DNA of 64,000 nucleotides from the NCBI RefSeq assembly GCF_003013395.1, contig NZ_PXZM01000003.1, positions 186,001-250,000 of the forward strand, read 5' to 3'. The stretch is from Brevibacillus fortis. GTDB taxonomy: Bacteria > Bacillota > Bacilli > Brevibacillales > Brevibacillaceae. Below, in pieces: positions 55,457 through 64,000 of this stretch (position 1 is the stretch's first letter; the number at the start of each line of letters is the position of its first letter). The notes under the pieces are model-generated. The model worked only from the letters and a program-made list of their open reading frames with translations, was not told the origin of the DNA and did no database searches. The translations under genes and the position numbers were made by a program.

Positions 55457-57475
55457 TTATTCCGCTATTTTTACTTTCTTGTCTAAAGTCAGATAGTTGT
55501 CAAACCAATCCGTCGTATATTCTAGTCTCAACACGCGTTGCCGAGGATCACCACTGCGGGATAATTCATGACTTGCACCCGGGAAGCGGACAAACGACAC
55601 CGGCGCCTTGCCTTGGTGCTTCAATGTTACATATAGCTGCTCGGCCTGTTCGATCGGGCAACGGTAGTCATGTTCTCCATGCATGATCAACAAAGGCGTC
55701 TCGATGTTCTCCACCAAGCGAATCGGTGAATGCTGCCACATTTTTTCCGGATTCGTGAATGGATTTGCCTGAATCTCCTCGGCAGTAAAGTAATAACCGA
55801 TATCACTGACACCGTAAAAACTTACCCAGTTGCAAATACTCCGATCTGTTACACCCGCTTTGAATTGATTGGTTTTCCCAACAATCCAGTTTGTCATGAA
55901 GCCACCATAGCTGCCGCCTGCGACACCCAAGCGGTCCTCATCGATAAAATCGAAATGATCGCATGCATATTGCACAGCCGTCATCAAATCACGGTAATCG
56001 TTCCCTCCATAGTCACCACAGCACGCCTGAACAAAACGCTCTCCGTAGCCAAAGCTCCCTCTCGGATTCGTGTACAGTACGGCGTAGCCTTTTGCAGCGA
56101 GTAGCTGGAATTCGTGGAAAAACGTATTCCCGTACATGGAGTGCGGCCCGCCATGAATTTGCAGTACCATCGGATATTTTTTTCCTTCTTCAAAACCGAC
56201 AGGCTTGAGCATCCAGCCGTGCAGCTTCCAGCCATCCTTTGCAACAAACTCAATCTCTTCAGGAACAGGTAGCTCAATGCCCGAAAAGAGCTCTTTATTC
56301 AGCGCTGTTAGACGTTTTTCTTTTCCGTCCTTCAGACTTACCTGATACAAATCACCAGGAGTAAACGCATCACTAATCGCAGCTACCACGGTTTGTTCTT
56401 TTTCATGCAGCGCAAAGCCGTAAATATTCCGGTTGCCCACTGCAACATTGGTGACTTGTCCGTCCAGCGTTACGTGATAAATGCCGGAATTTCCTCGCTC
56501 ACTTGCGATGAAATACATGCCTGTTCCGTCTGCTGTCCATACAGCACCTGGATTCGGATGGCCTGGCGAGCGCATGTCACCGATGGTGGAATCGCCAACC
56601 TGTACGTCCCAATCGGCCGTGATGCATGTATAGTCGCCCTTTTCAAAATCATAGACCCAGATGCGCTTTTGCGCTGCGTACAAATGTGTCTCCAGTTCGC
56701 TTCCGATATACGCTAGTTTTTTGCCGTCATATGACCATGTTGGATAGGCAAAAGTCCCCTTGCTGTTGGTCAGCTTTTTCCATTCTCCCCCTTCAATAGG
56801 GATGAGAAAAACGTCGACACTGTGCTGAAAATCAGGGTCTTCTTCTCGGTTCGCCGTAATGGCGAGCCATTTTCCATCCGGCGACCAAGAGCCGATCGTA
56901 TGATTGTATGGTCCATCGCTGAGTGGTGTTACCTCGCCCGTTTCTACATGAACAATGGCCACTTGCTTGTTTTTCTCGTAAATGAATCCGAGATCATCGG
57001 ATTTGTACTTCATTCTTCCGACATGGATGGCTTTGGCATTTTCTTTCTCCTCGGTTCCCTCCAGGTCTGCGAATGTTTCACCTGCATCCAGGAGCGACGA
57101 GAAGACAATGTATTGGCCGTCAGGCGACCAGGTCGGATGACTGACGCCGTTTTTGCAACGAGTGAGCTGCCTTGCTTCTCCTCCGTTTGCATCGATCAGC
57201 CAAATTTGTGATTTTCCAGAACGATTAGAGACAAAGCTAATCTTCGAACCATCCGGCGACCAGCGCGGGAAGGTGTCGCGGGAGCCGGACGTCAATGGCT
57301 GTGGATCATCCGCATCCAATCGACGTAAATACAAGTGATTTTGGTACGCACGGGACTCATCAATCTGGTTTTCAACATAGGCCAGCGTTTTTCCGTCTGG
57401 AGATAGCTGCGGATCACTCGCATACCGCATTTGATACAAGTCGTCAGCCGTTATACCTCTTTGGGTTTGAGTCAT
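55457..57475 (-). CDS. S9 family prolyl-oligopeptidase-like peptidase (acylaminoacyl-peptidase type)
   Basis: The 672-residue serine peptidase has an N-terminal beta-propeller with TolB/WD40-like repeats (TFPRWSPDGSKISFVSN, GVSHPTWSPDGQYIVFSS, HTIGSWSPDGKWLAITA) and a C-terminal alpha/beta hydrolase domain: nucleophile in GGSYGGFMTN, acid in HGEHDYRCPIEQAEQL, base in FPGASHELSRSGDP. It is cytoplasmic and probably removes acyl-amino acids or dipeptides from peptides. I use ATG 57475 (AGGAG eight bases upstream). It follows a paralogue 6 bp upstream in one operon. Confidence 0.94.
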   Translation of the reverse strand: MTQTQRGITADDLYQMRYASDPQLSPDGKTLAYVENQIDESRAYQNHLYLRRLDADDPQPLTSGSRDTFPRWSPDGSKISFVSNRSGKSQIWLIDANGGEARQLTRCKNGVSHPTWSPDGQYIVFSSLLDAGETFADLEGTEEKENAKAIHVGRMKYKSDDLGFIYEKNKQVAIVHVETGEVTPLSDGPYNHTIGSWSPDGKWLAITANREEDPDFQHSVDVFLIPIEGGEWKKLTNSKGTFAYPTWSYDGKKLAYIGSELETHLYAAQKRIWVYDFEKGDYTCITADWDVQVGDSTIGDMRSPGHPNPGAVWTADGTGMYFIASERGNSGIYHVTLDGQVTNVAVGNRNIYGFALHEKEQTVVAAISDAFTPGDLYQVSLKDGKEKRLTALNKELFSGIELPVPEEIEFVAKDGWKLHGWMLKPVGFEEGKKYPMVLQIHGGPHSMYGNTFFHEFQLLAAKGYAVLYTNPRGSFGYGERFVQACCGDYGGNDYRDLMTAVQYACDHFDFIDEDRLGVAGGSYGGFMTNWIVGKTNQFKAGVTDRSICNWVSFYGVSDIGYYFTAEEIQANPFTNPEKMWQHSPIRLVENIETPLLIMHGEHDYRCPIEQAEQLYVTLKHQGKAPVSFVRFPGASHELSRSGDPRQRVLRLEYTTDWFDNYLTLDKKVKIAE

Positions 57476-57480
57476 GCCAA

Positions 57481-59283
57481 TCACTCCTCGATTTTATTGG
57501 TGGATGCAAGTCGCTCCAAAAAGAACCGGGAAATTTTTTGATTCATCGTGATGTGATTGTCCAGCTTTTCGGTAAAGTGGCCTTCATCCTCAAAAATGTG
57601 CAAATCGACTTCTTGTCCTCTGCCTCGCATGTCTGCTACGAGCTGTTCTGCTTCACTGACGGGAACACGGGTATCATTCCGCCCGTGAAATACTAGGAGC
57701 GGTGCCGTGATTTTATGGGAATGGTTCAAAGGAGCAATTTCTTCAAAAAAGTCATCGTCTTCCCCAAGGAAACCGTATTCGACCTCACGCAGTCTCCGCC
57801 TCCATGCCCCGGTGTTTTCCAAAAAGGTCTTGAAGTGAGAAATCCCTACAATATCAACCCCCGCCGCCCATAGGTCAGGGTAATGCGTAAGAGCAGCCAG
57901 TGTCATGAAGCCACCGTAGCTGCGTCCCATGATGCCAATCGCATTCGGATCAACGCTTGGGCGTTTGCCTAAATCTTTGACAAGCCAAGCCAAATCTGCT
58001 ACAGAGTTCATCCGCTTGCGGCGATCATCGAGCTGGACATATTCCCGACCGTAGCCCATGCTTCCGCGAAGATTCGGTGCTACCACCATGAAGCCTTCGT
58101 TCGCCAAAAATTGAAAAACAGGATGATACTCTGGTCGAATTTGGCTCTCCGGCCCACCATGGACGTAGACGACGACTGGTTTTTTCTCCTCATGTTCAGA
58201 ACTATCTTTGGCATAGAGGAAATACGGAACTTCCAAGCCATCAAATGAGGCAAAGGAACACAATTCCGGCTCGATGAGTTTATCGTCCAGAACAGCAGAT
58301 TGACCAATGCTCGTCACACGTCGACTCGTTTGCTCCGAAATGGTGTACGTCCAGATGTCGCCAGGAAGTGTAGGACTTTTCAATGTATAGGCGAGCTGAT
58401 CATCACTCACCCATGCCAAGGAAGAGATCACTCCACGTGGTCCTTCCTCCACCCGCTCCCAGCGTTGCTCCGTCAAGGAATAGAGAGCGAGAACGGAGTA
58501 GCCTCCTTCATTGATCGTGAAGGCAAGAAGCGTCTCATCGGGGGATAATTTGGCCTCCTCGATGTCCCATTTAGGGTCGTGCACCAGTTTGGCCAACTCA
58601 CCCGTATTCATTGAAAAGCGGCACAACGCTTTCGTGTTTTCATCGCGGTCGGTTACGAGATATCCCGTTTGGCCGTCTTTGGACAATCCCAAGGAATGAT
58701 AGCGCGCATGTTTGCTGCAAATAGCGAGCTTATGCGCTTCCTTCGTTTGCAGATTCAGCAAATACAGACTATTGTCAATGTTGGTCTCCTGCACGCTGAA
58801 AATGAGCCCTGTCCCATCTGGCAGCCAGCCGATTGGATCTGTGCGACCGTCATAGCGGAAGACTTCCTCATACGCACCACTCTCTACATCCTGAACAAAT
58901 AGATCAAAGCAGCGCGGATTGCGACGATTGCTGGACCACGCGATCTTTTGCCCACACAGAGACCAGCCTCCCAAATAGTGGAAATAGCCAGGAGCGTCTG
59001 TCAGCGGCTTTACAACTGCACCATTTTCCGTTAGCAAAAAGAACTGCTGCCGCTCGTCACCCTTGTTGTCCATACCGACAATCGTTTTCGTTCCGCACGG
59101 GGAGTGGTCCACTACTACCACACGATCAGGCAAAAAGGTCACTTGCTCCGAGCAGTTAGTCTCTTCATTCCAGCGCCACAACTGTGCGATACCTGTCAGC
59201 TTCGTTAAAAAGGTAATCTCTCTACGCTGTGGTACCACCTTCAATTGATAGGCGGATTTCACTTGCAGATAATCCAAAATCAC
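57481..59283 (-). CDS. S9 family prolyl-oligopeptidase-like peptidase, second paralogue
   Basis: A serine peptidase of 600 residues, shorter than its downstream neighbour. It has a propeller region (NPRCFDLFVQDVE..., AKLSPDETLLAFTINEGG) and a hydrolase domain with nucleophile GRSYGGFMTL, acid HGRNDTRVPVSEAEQL and base FEDEGHFTEKLDN. Relatives include dipeptidyl and acylaminoacyl peptidases. The start is GTG 59283 with AAAGGATG about ten bases upstream. Adjacent to a peptide importer, it probably degrades imported peptides (inference). Confidence 0.93.
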   Translation of the reverse strand: MILDYLQVKSAYQLKVVPQRREITFLTKLTGIAQLWRWNEETNCSEQVTFLPDRVVVVDHSPCGTKTIVGMDNKGDERQQFFLLTENGAVVKPLTDAPGYFHYLGGWSLCGQKIAWSSNRRNPRCFDLFVQDVESGAYEEVFRYDGRTDPIGWLPDGTGLIFSVQETNIDNSLYLLNLQTKEAHKLAICSKHARYHSLGLSKDGQTGYLVTDRDENTKALCRFSMNTGELAKLVHDPKWDIEEAKLSPDETLLAFTINEGGYSVLALYSLTEQRWERVEEGPRGVISSLAWVSDDQLAYTLKSPTLPGDIWTYTISEQTSRRVTSIGQSAVLDDKLIEPELCSFASFDGLEVPYFLYAKDSSEHEEKKPVVVYVHGGPESQIRPEYHPVFQFLANEGFMVVAPNLRGSMGYGREYVQLDDRRKRMNSVADLAWLVKDLGKRPSVDPNAIGIMGRSYGGFMTLAALTHYPDLWAAGVDIVGISHFKTFLENTGAWRRRLREVEYGFLGEDDDFFEEIAPLNHSHKITAPLLVFHGRNDTRVPVSEAEQLVADMRGRGQEVDLHIFEDEGHFTEKLDNHITMNQKISRFFLERLASTNKIEE

Positions 59284-59335
59284 GAGAAATCATCCTTTCT
59301 TCTTTTACTAGACATAGGTTGGAGTATGTAAAGAG

Positions 59336-59361
59336 AAAAAAGAGGAGAAGCTCCTCTTTTC
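59336..59361 (-). terminator. Terminator after the peptide-binding protein gene
   Basis: On the minus strand AAAGAGGAG and CTCCTCTTT flank a short CTT loop and are followed by TTTTTTC, just after the OppA-type stop at 59364. Confidence 0.85.
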
Positions 59362-59363
59362 TT

Positions 59364-60992
59364 CTATTTTTTGGTTGCCCAGCGAGCGCTTGGGAACGCG
59401 TTGACTGGGAAAGTGAGACCTTCCAGGTTTGGTTTCACCAAGTAGTTTTGTTGGTAGTGGTAAACTGGGATGAACGGCATTTCTTCCATCAAAATGGCTT
59501 CTGCCTGATGCAGCAATTCCATACGCTTGTTCGGGTCTTGCTCCACTTTTGCCGCCATATTCAACTGATCATACTCTTTGTTCACCCAACCCGTACGGTT
59601 GTTCGGGCTTTCACCCAAATAGTAGTCAAGGTTAAACGCAGGGTCGTTGATTTGACCTACCCAGCCCATACGGCCCATTTGATAGTTCTTTTGTTTCGTT
59701 GTATCCAGATACACTTTCCACTCTTGGTTTGTCATTTTCACTTCTACGCCCAAATTTTTCTTGAGCATTTCTTGGATCGCTTGCGCTATTTTCTTGTGGC
59801 TTTCATCGGTGTTGTACATAAGTGTAACTTCTGGCAGTGTAGACCATCCTTCTTCTTGCATACCTTCTGCCAGCAACTTCTTCGCTGCTTCGTAATCTTC
59901 TTTGAAGTAGTCTCCGCCCTCTTCGCGGAAGTCTTTTCCGTTTGGTTGCATCGCTCCACGCGGAACCATCGAGTAAGCTGGTGTCTCTCCACCTTGGCTA
60001 ACCATTTCAGACAGTGCTTTACGGTCAAGCGACATGGCGAATGCTTTGCGAACTTTTTTATTCGTAAATGGCTCTTTCGTTACGTTAAACATGTACATGT
60101 AGGTACCGTAGTAAGGAACGGATTTAAAGTCTGGGCTCGATTTTTCTTGCGCGATAATGTCAGATGGCATCTCTTTGTTGAAGTCGAGCTCACCACTCTT
60201 GTACATCTGATAAGCTGTCGTGGCGTCATTCACCATTTTCCAGGTGATCTTTTCCATTTTTACGTCAGCTTTGTTCCAATAATGCTCGTTCTTTTCGATC
60301 ACGAGCTCGGAGTCATGCTTCCAGGATACGAGCTTGTAAGCACCATTGGAGATGTAGGTGTCCGCATTTGCTGCCCATTTCGACTCGGCTTCCGCTTGCT
60401 TCTTGTTGATTGGGTGCCAGTAACGGGTGGCGAGCATTTTGTCAAAGTACGAAGTAGGTGCAACCAGTTCAATTTCGAGTGTTTTGGCATCTACTGCCTT
60501 GATGCCTACATCCTCTGGTTTTCCAGTACCTTTGTTGTATGCTTCTGCTCCTTTAATGTAATAGAGCAGGTAAGCCGTAGTCGAAGCAGTTGCTGGATCA
60601 AGATGCTTCATGTACGTAAAGGCAAAGTCCTCGGCTGTCACTGGCTCGCCGTTGGTCCATTTCACATCATCGCGCAAAATGAACGTATACTTCAGCTTGT
60701 CATCCGACAGCTTCACTTCCTTGGCTTGTCCCAGGATCGGATTGCCGTCCTTATCCTTGGTGTACAAGCCTTCACCCAAATGATCCATAATCCAGAAGGA
60801 CGTGGTATCAGTCGAGGTGAGTGGGTTCAAGTCTGGTGGCTCGGATTTGGCATTGAACACTACTTCTTGTTTGGCAGCAGCGCCTGGAGTAGTGGTACCT
60901 CCAGTCGATGCTGACTCGCCACTACCGCCGCAACCAGCCAGAGCCGGAATGACGAGCGAGAGTGACAGAGCAAAGGCAGCTAATTTCTTCAC
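59364..60992 (-). CDS. OppA/DppA-type peptide-binding lipoprotein
   Basis: This extracellular family-5 solute-binding protein has 542 residues, a signal peptide and lipobox (PALAGC), then a Gly/Ser/Thr-rich spacer. The opening VFNAKSEPPDLNPLTSTDTT and the WTNGEPVTAEDFAFTYMKH segment are typical of oligopeptide-binding proteins. It is the last gene of the importer operon, after C-D-F, rather than the first. The motif YHYQQNYLVKPNLEGLTF at the end is the expected C-terminus. Confidence 0.95.
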   Translation of the reverse strand: MKKLAAFALSLSLVIPALAGCGGSGESASTGGTTTPGAAAKQEVVFNAKSEPPDLNPLTSTDTTSFWIMDHLGEGLYTKDKDGNPILGQAKEVKLSDDKLKYTFILRDDVKWTNGEPVTAEDFAFTYMKHLDPATASTTAYLLYYIKGAEAYNKGTGKPEDVGIKAVDAKTLEIELVAPTSYFDKMLATRYWHPINKKQAEAESKWAANADTYISNGAYKLVSWKHDSELVIEKNEHYWNKADVKMEKITWKMVNDATTAYQMYKSGELDFNKEMPSDIIAQEKSSPDFKSVPYYGTYMYMFNVTKEPFTNKKVRKAFAMSLDRKALSEMVSQGGETPAYSMVPRGAMQPNGKDFREEGGDYFKEDYEAAKKLLAEGMQEEGWSTLPEVTLMYNTDESHKKIAQAIQEMLKKNLGVEVKMTNQEWKVYLDTTKQKNYQMGRMGWVGQINDPAFNLDYYLGESPNNRTGWVNKEYDQLNMAAKVEQDPNKRMELLHQAEAILMEEMPFIPVYHYQQNYLVKPNLEGLTFPVNAFPSARWATKK

Positions 60993-61028
60993 GGTGTTTC
61001 CCCCTATATATTAAGATAGAAAATCGAA

Positions 61029-61976
61029 CTACTGATAGAGATGACAAGCCACCCAATGATTCGGTGCAGCTTCCTGCCACTCAGGAACCTGTGCCGCGCA
61101 TTGCTCCATGGCCTTTGGGCATCTTGTTCGGAAAACACAACCGCTTGGAGCGTTGGCAGGACTCGGCAAATCGCCCTGCAAAATGATGCGCTCCCGCTTG
61201 ATCGTCGGATCAGGAATCGGAATCGAGGACAACAATGCTTGTGTATATGGATGAAGTGGCTTTGCATACAGCTCGAAGCTGTTTGCCATTTCTACCATTT
61301 TGCCGAGGTACATCACTCCGATTCGAGTGGAAATGTGCTTAACCATGGACAGATCGTGGGCGATAAACAAGTAAGTCAGCCCCCTGTCCTGCTGCAAGTC
61401 TTCTAATAGATTCACAACCTGCGCTTGAATCGACACATCAAGCGCCGAAATCGGTTCATCCGCGATGATAAATTCCGGTTCGACCGCAAGTGCTCGGGCA
61501 ATCCCGATACGCTGCCGTTGGCCTCCGCTGAATTCATGAGGGAATCGGTTCGCATGTTCCTTAGACAAACCAACCAGCTCCAGTAATTCTTTGACCCGAT
61601 CCGCTCTTGCACCACGAGACAAGCCGTGAATATCCAAGCCCTCCGCAATAATGTCCATGACAGTCATGCGCGGATTCAGACTTGCTTGCGGGTCTTGAAA
61701 AATCATTTGGACGTCGCGGTGGAACTGCTCTGCATCTTTCCCTTTTAAGCGGTGTGCATTTTTGCTTTTGAACAAAACTTCTCCATCTGTATTTTCATAG
61801 AGGCGAATCATCGTTCTGCCCAACGTCGACTTTCCGCAGCCGCTCTCCCCGACAAGCCCGAGTGTCTCGCCGCGATTAATCGTGAAGGTCACGCCGTCGA
61901 CCGCCTTTAACGTAACTCCATTACCGATCTCAAAATGCTTTTTTAGATTTTTGACTTCAACCAACGCTTGGCTCAT
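61029..61976 (-). CDS. OppF/DppF-type peptide ABC transporter ATPase
   Basis: The 315-residue ATPase has Walker [10 protein letters not shown], signature [10 protein letters not shown] and Walker [13 protein letters not shown], plus the C-terminal oligopeptide extension with a cysteine cluster ([15 protein letters not shown]) that in this family may bind an iron-sulfur cluster. It starts on the base after the OppD stop (TAGATG), with GGAGG nine bases upstream. Forms the heterodimeric motor with the OppD-type subunit. Confidence 0.95.
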   Translation of the reverse strand: MSQALVEVKNLKKHFEIGNGVTLKAVDGVTFTINRGETLGLVGESGCGKSTLGRTMIRLYENTDGEVLFKSKNAHRLKGKDAEQFHRDVQMIFQDPQASLNPRMTVMDIIAEGLDIHGLSRGARADRVKELLELVGLSKEHANRFPHEFSGGQRQRIGIARALAVEPEFIIADEPISALDVSIQAQVVNLLEDLQQDRGLTYLFIAHDLSMVKHISTRIGVMYLGKMVEMANSFELYAKPLHPYTQALLSSIPIPDPTIKRERIILQGDLPSPANAPSGCVFRTRCPKAMEQCAAQVPEWQEAAPNHWVACHLYQ

Positions 61977-62996
61977 CTACGTCTGCCTCCCTGCTGCCAC
62001 CAATTCTTCCAGCTTCGGTGCCCGTGGATCATGTAGCCAACATGCAGCTTGATGACCCTCAGTGAATGTGGAAGCGTCCGGCATTTGCTGCTCGCATATT
62101 TCCATCGCAAACTGACAGCGCGGAGCGAACGGACAACCTTTTGGCGGGTGGAATAAATCTGGTGGCGTTCCCTCAATCGGTACCAGTCGTTCCTTTTCCA
62201 CGCCATCGATCCGCGGCAGAGAGCGCATCAAGCCCCATGTATACGGATGCTTCGGATTTGCGAAAATATCCTCTACCTTGCCTGTTTCCACAACAATTCC
62301 TGCATACATAACCACGGCCCGGTGTGCGATTTCGGCTACGACACCCAAGTCATGTGTAATCATCACGATGGAGAGCTGCTGCTGTTCTTGCAATTCTCGC
62401 AGCAAATCCAAAATCTGCGCTTGAATCGTTACATCCAATGCCGTCGTTGGTTCATCCGCAATAACGAGCTTTGGGTTATTGGCGAGTGCAATCGCGATGA
62501 CGACACGTTGCCGCATTCCCCCGGAAAACTCATGCGGGTATTGATCGACCCTTTTTTCCGGATCGGGGATACCTACCAGACGAAGCATCTCCATTGCTTT
62601 TTTACGCGCCTCTTCTTTGCTGACCTGATGGGTACGAACAAATCCCTCAACGATTTGGGCACCGACCTTCATCGTAGGGTTCAGTGCCGTCATCGGGTCC
62701 TGGAAGACCATCCCGATCTCGGCCCCACGGACCGAAAGCAATTCCTTCTTGCTCATCCCGGTGATGACTTTTCTATCAAAACGAATCTGGCCATCCACGA
62801 TTCTTCCCGGCGGGTTCGGGATCAACCCCATGATCGCTTGGGCAGTTACACTCTTCCCACAGCCGCTCTCTCCCACTACCGCAAGCGTCTCGCCACGATC
62901 AACATGAAAGGTAACTCCCCGTACAGCCTGTACCTCTCCACCGTACGTTTTGAAATGTACGCGGAGGTTTTCTACTTGTAGTAAATGATCCGCCAT
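61977..62996 (-). CDS. OppD/DppD-type peptide ABC transporter ATPase
   Basis: An ATPase of 339 residues: Walker [10 protein letters not shown], signature FSGGMRQRVV, Walker B LVIADEPTTALD, and the C-terminal peptide-transporter extension with cysteines (GCPFAPRCQFAMEIC). AGGAGG lies seven bases before the ATG. It follows the OppC-type permease by 28 bp and is directly joined to the OppF-type gene. Confidence 0.95.
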   Translation of the reverse strand: MADHLLQVENLRVHFKTYGGEVQAVRGVTFHVDRGETLAVVGESGCGKSVTAQAIMGLIPNPPGRIVDGQIRFDRKVITGMSKKELLSVRGAEIGMVFQDPMTALNPTMKVGAQIVEGFVRTHQVSKEEARKKAMEMLRLVGIPDPEKRVDQYPHEFSGGMRQRVVIAIALANNPKLVIADEPTTALDVTIQAQILDLLRELQEQQQLSIVMITHDLGVVAEIAHRAVVMYAGIVVETGKVEDIFANPKHPYTWGLMRSLPRIDGVEKERLVPIEGTPPDLFHPPKGCPFAPRCQFAMEICEQQMPDASTFTEGHQAACWLHDPRAPKLEELVAAGRQT

Positions 62997-63024
62997 GTCT
63001 GATCCTCCTATCTTCGTGGCGAGG

Positions 63025-63969
63025 TTACTCGCGAATTCTTGGGTCTAATGCGTCCTGCAAGCCATCACCGAAGACGTTGAAGGCAAACATCGTCAAGGAA
63101 ATCATCAAGGCCGGGAAGAAAAGTCTCCACCAATCCCCTGTCAAAATGACACCGAGTGCATCGTTGGTCATCGTGCCCCAGCTAGCGATAGGCGCTTGCA
63201 CACCCAACCCTAAAAAACTGAGGAAAGATTCTGCAAATATCGCCGACGGAATGGTAAACGTCAAGTTCACGATGATGACCCCGATGGTGTTCGGAATCAA
63301 GTGACGCAACAGAATGCGTGGGAATTTTGCCCCGAGCACTTGCGCTGCCATGATGAACTCCTGATTTTTCAATTGTAGGATTTGTCCCCGAACGAGACGA
63401 GCCATCCCTACCCAACCCGTTGCGGACAACGCGATGATGATGGTAACAATTCCTGGCTCCATTACAACCATCAGCATGATCACCACGAGCAGATACGGCA
63501 GTCCATACAATACCTCGATCAATCGCATGATGATCGTATCGATTCGGTCACCTTTTTTGCCTCGACCAGCCATGTATCCGGCAATACCGCCAACGGTCAC
63601 ACCGATGACCAAGTCAATTAACGCAGCCGAAATTCCGATAATGAGTGAAATCCGCGCCCCGTACCATGTCCGTGAAAACATATCGCGTCCCAGCTCATCT
63701 GTTCCGAACCAATGCTCGCTCGATATTTCCTGATTCGCGCTCAAGAGACTCTGATCCGAATAGCTGTACGGAACGAGATGTGGTCCGATAATCGCCATGG
63801 CAATCAGCATAATAATCAGGGTCAAGCCCACCATCGCCAGCTTGTTTCGGACGAGCTTTCTCGTTACTTGTTGAAAATGAGTCAGGCTCGGTCGCATTTG
63901 GGCGATCTGTCCATCTGCTTTTTGAGCTCTTGGTCGAAACAACTCATTTACTGATTGATCTACCGCCAT
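63025..63969 (-). CDS. OppC/DppC-type peptide ABC transporter permease
   Basis: The 314-residue membrane permease has an N-terminal OppC_N segment (VTRKLVRNKLAMVGLTLIIM) and then a BPD_transp_1 domain with about five helices (HWFGTDELGRDMFSRTWYGARISL is a family hallmark). Its partner OppB-type permease presumably lies to the right of the window. GGGGAGG lies a few bases before the ATG. Confidence 0.95.
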   Translation of the reverse strand: MAVDQSVNELFRPRAQKADGQIAQMRPSLTHFQQVTRKLVRNKLAMVGLTLIIMLIAMAIIGPHLVPYSYSDQSLLSANQEISSEHWFGTDELGRDMFSRTWYGARISLIIGISAALIDLVIGVTVGGIAGYMAGRGKKGDRIDTIIMRLIEVLYGLPYLLVVIMLMVVMEPGIVTIIIALSATGWVGMARLVRGQILQLKNQEFIMAAQVLGAKFPRILLRHLIPNTIGVIIVNLTFTIPSAIFAESFLSFLGLGVQAPIASWGTMTNDALGVILTGDWWRLFFPALMISLTMFAFNVFGDGLQDALDPRIRE

Positions 63970-64000
63970 TGGCTACCTCCCCTTGCTCGATAGTTTGATT

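Noticed and set aside
59229..60914. Long plus-strand frame (561 codons) opposite the OppA-type gene
   Set aside because: Composition (Phe, Val, His, Arg rich) and lack of a ribosome site mark it as a shadow of the binding-protein gene.

Overview
The window reads as chromosomal DNA of an aerobic, spore-forming, S-layer-bearing Firmicute. The best match is a Brevibacillus-like member of the Paenibacillaceae (inference from gene content: gerA/B/C-type germination receptor with a sigma-G-like promoter, SLH-domain surface proteins, heme O synthase, Kyn-type tryptophan dioxygenase, methylmalonyl-CoA pathway, strong AGGAGG ribosome sites, moderate GC). No rRNA, tRNA, insertion sequence, phage gene or CRISPR array is visible. 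Nearly all genes lie on the minus strand; only three convincing genes are on the plus strand (13296-15041, 31912-32505, 34644-35459).

Layout, left to right. 1-6035: a four-gene minus-strand operon: MoxR-type AAA+ ATPase, an 800-residue DUF5682-type protein with TraB/ChaN/EreA-like motifs, a VWA (MIDAS) protein and an unrecognised helical protein that runs off the left edge. 6235-9730: tryptophan 2,3-dioxygenase downstream of an SsuABC-like importer. 9919-11403: an amidohydrolase. 11588-15041: DedA membrane protein, a GNAT acetyltransferase, and a plus-strand GNAT/class-V aminotransferase fusion. 15082-21067: a heterocycloanthracin-type TOMM bacteriocin cluster (SagB-type dehydrogenase, YcaO cyclodehydratase, ThiF-like maturation protein, and a precursor whose core carries 27 cysteines, including an uninterrupted run of 16 Ser-Cys pairs).

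21151-30656: a cobalamin-riboswitch-controlled operon coding for an ECF transporter (fused A-A', T and S components) and four secreted or membrane-anchored proteins. These combine alpha/alpha-toroid repeats, transcobalamin-like DUF4430 domains and SLH anchors. It looks like a bacterial surface version of the intrinsic factor/transcobalamin fold feeding a vitamin B12 importer. 30815-35537: heme O synthase, TetR regulator, two small conserved proteins, a WYL regulator divergent from an alpha/beta hydrolase, and a frameshifted SRPBCC gene.

36121-46297: a propionyl-CoA to succinyl-CoA operon (biotin carboxylase, two BCCP-like proteins of which one has lost the biotinyl lysine, carboxyltransferase, MeaB, both methylmalonyl-CoA mutase subunits), preceded by a TetR gene and three copies of a palindromic operator. 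The mutase is B12-dependent, which gives the B12 uptake operon a plausible local consumer. 46377-64000: VanY-type carboxypeptidase, a peptide/nickel-type binding protein, MsrAB, an M20 dipeptidase, the germination receptor operon, two tandem S9 peptidases and an Opp/Dpp peptide importer running off the right edge. Several starts are set below at the ATG/GTG/TTG that follows a good Shine-Dalgarno rather than at the longest reading frame.
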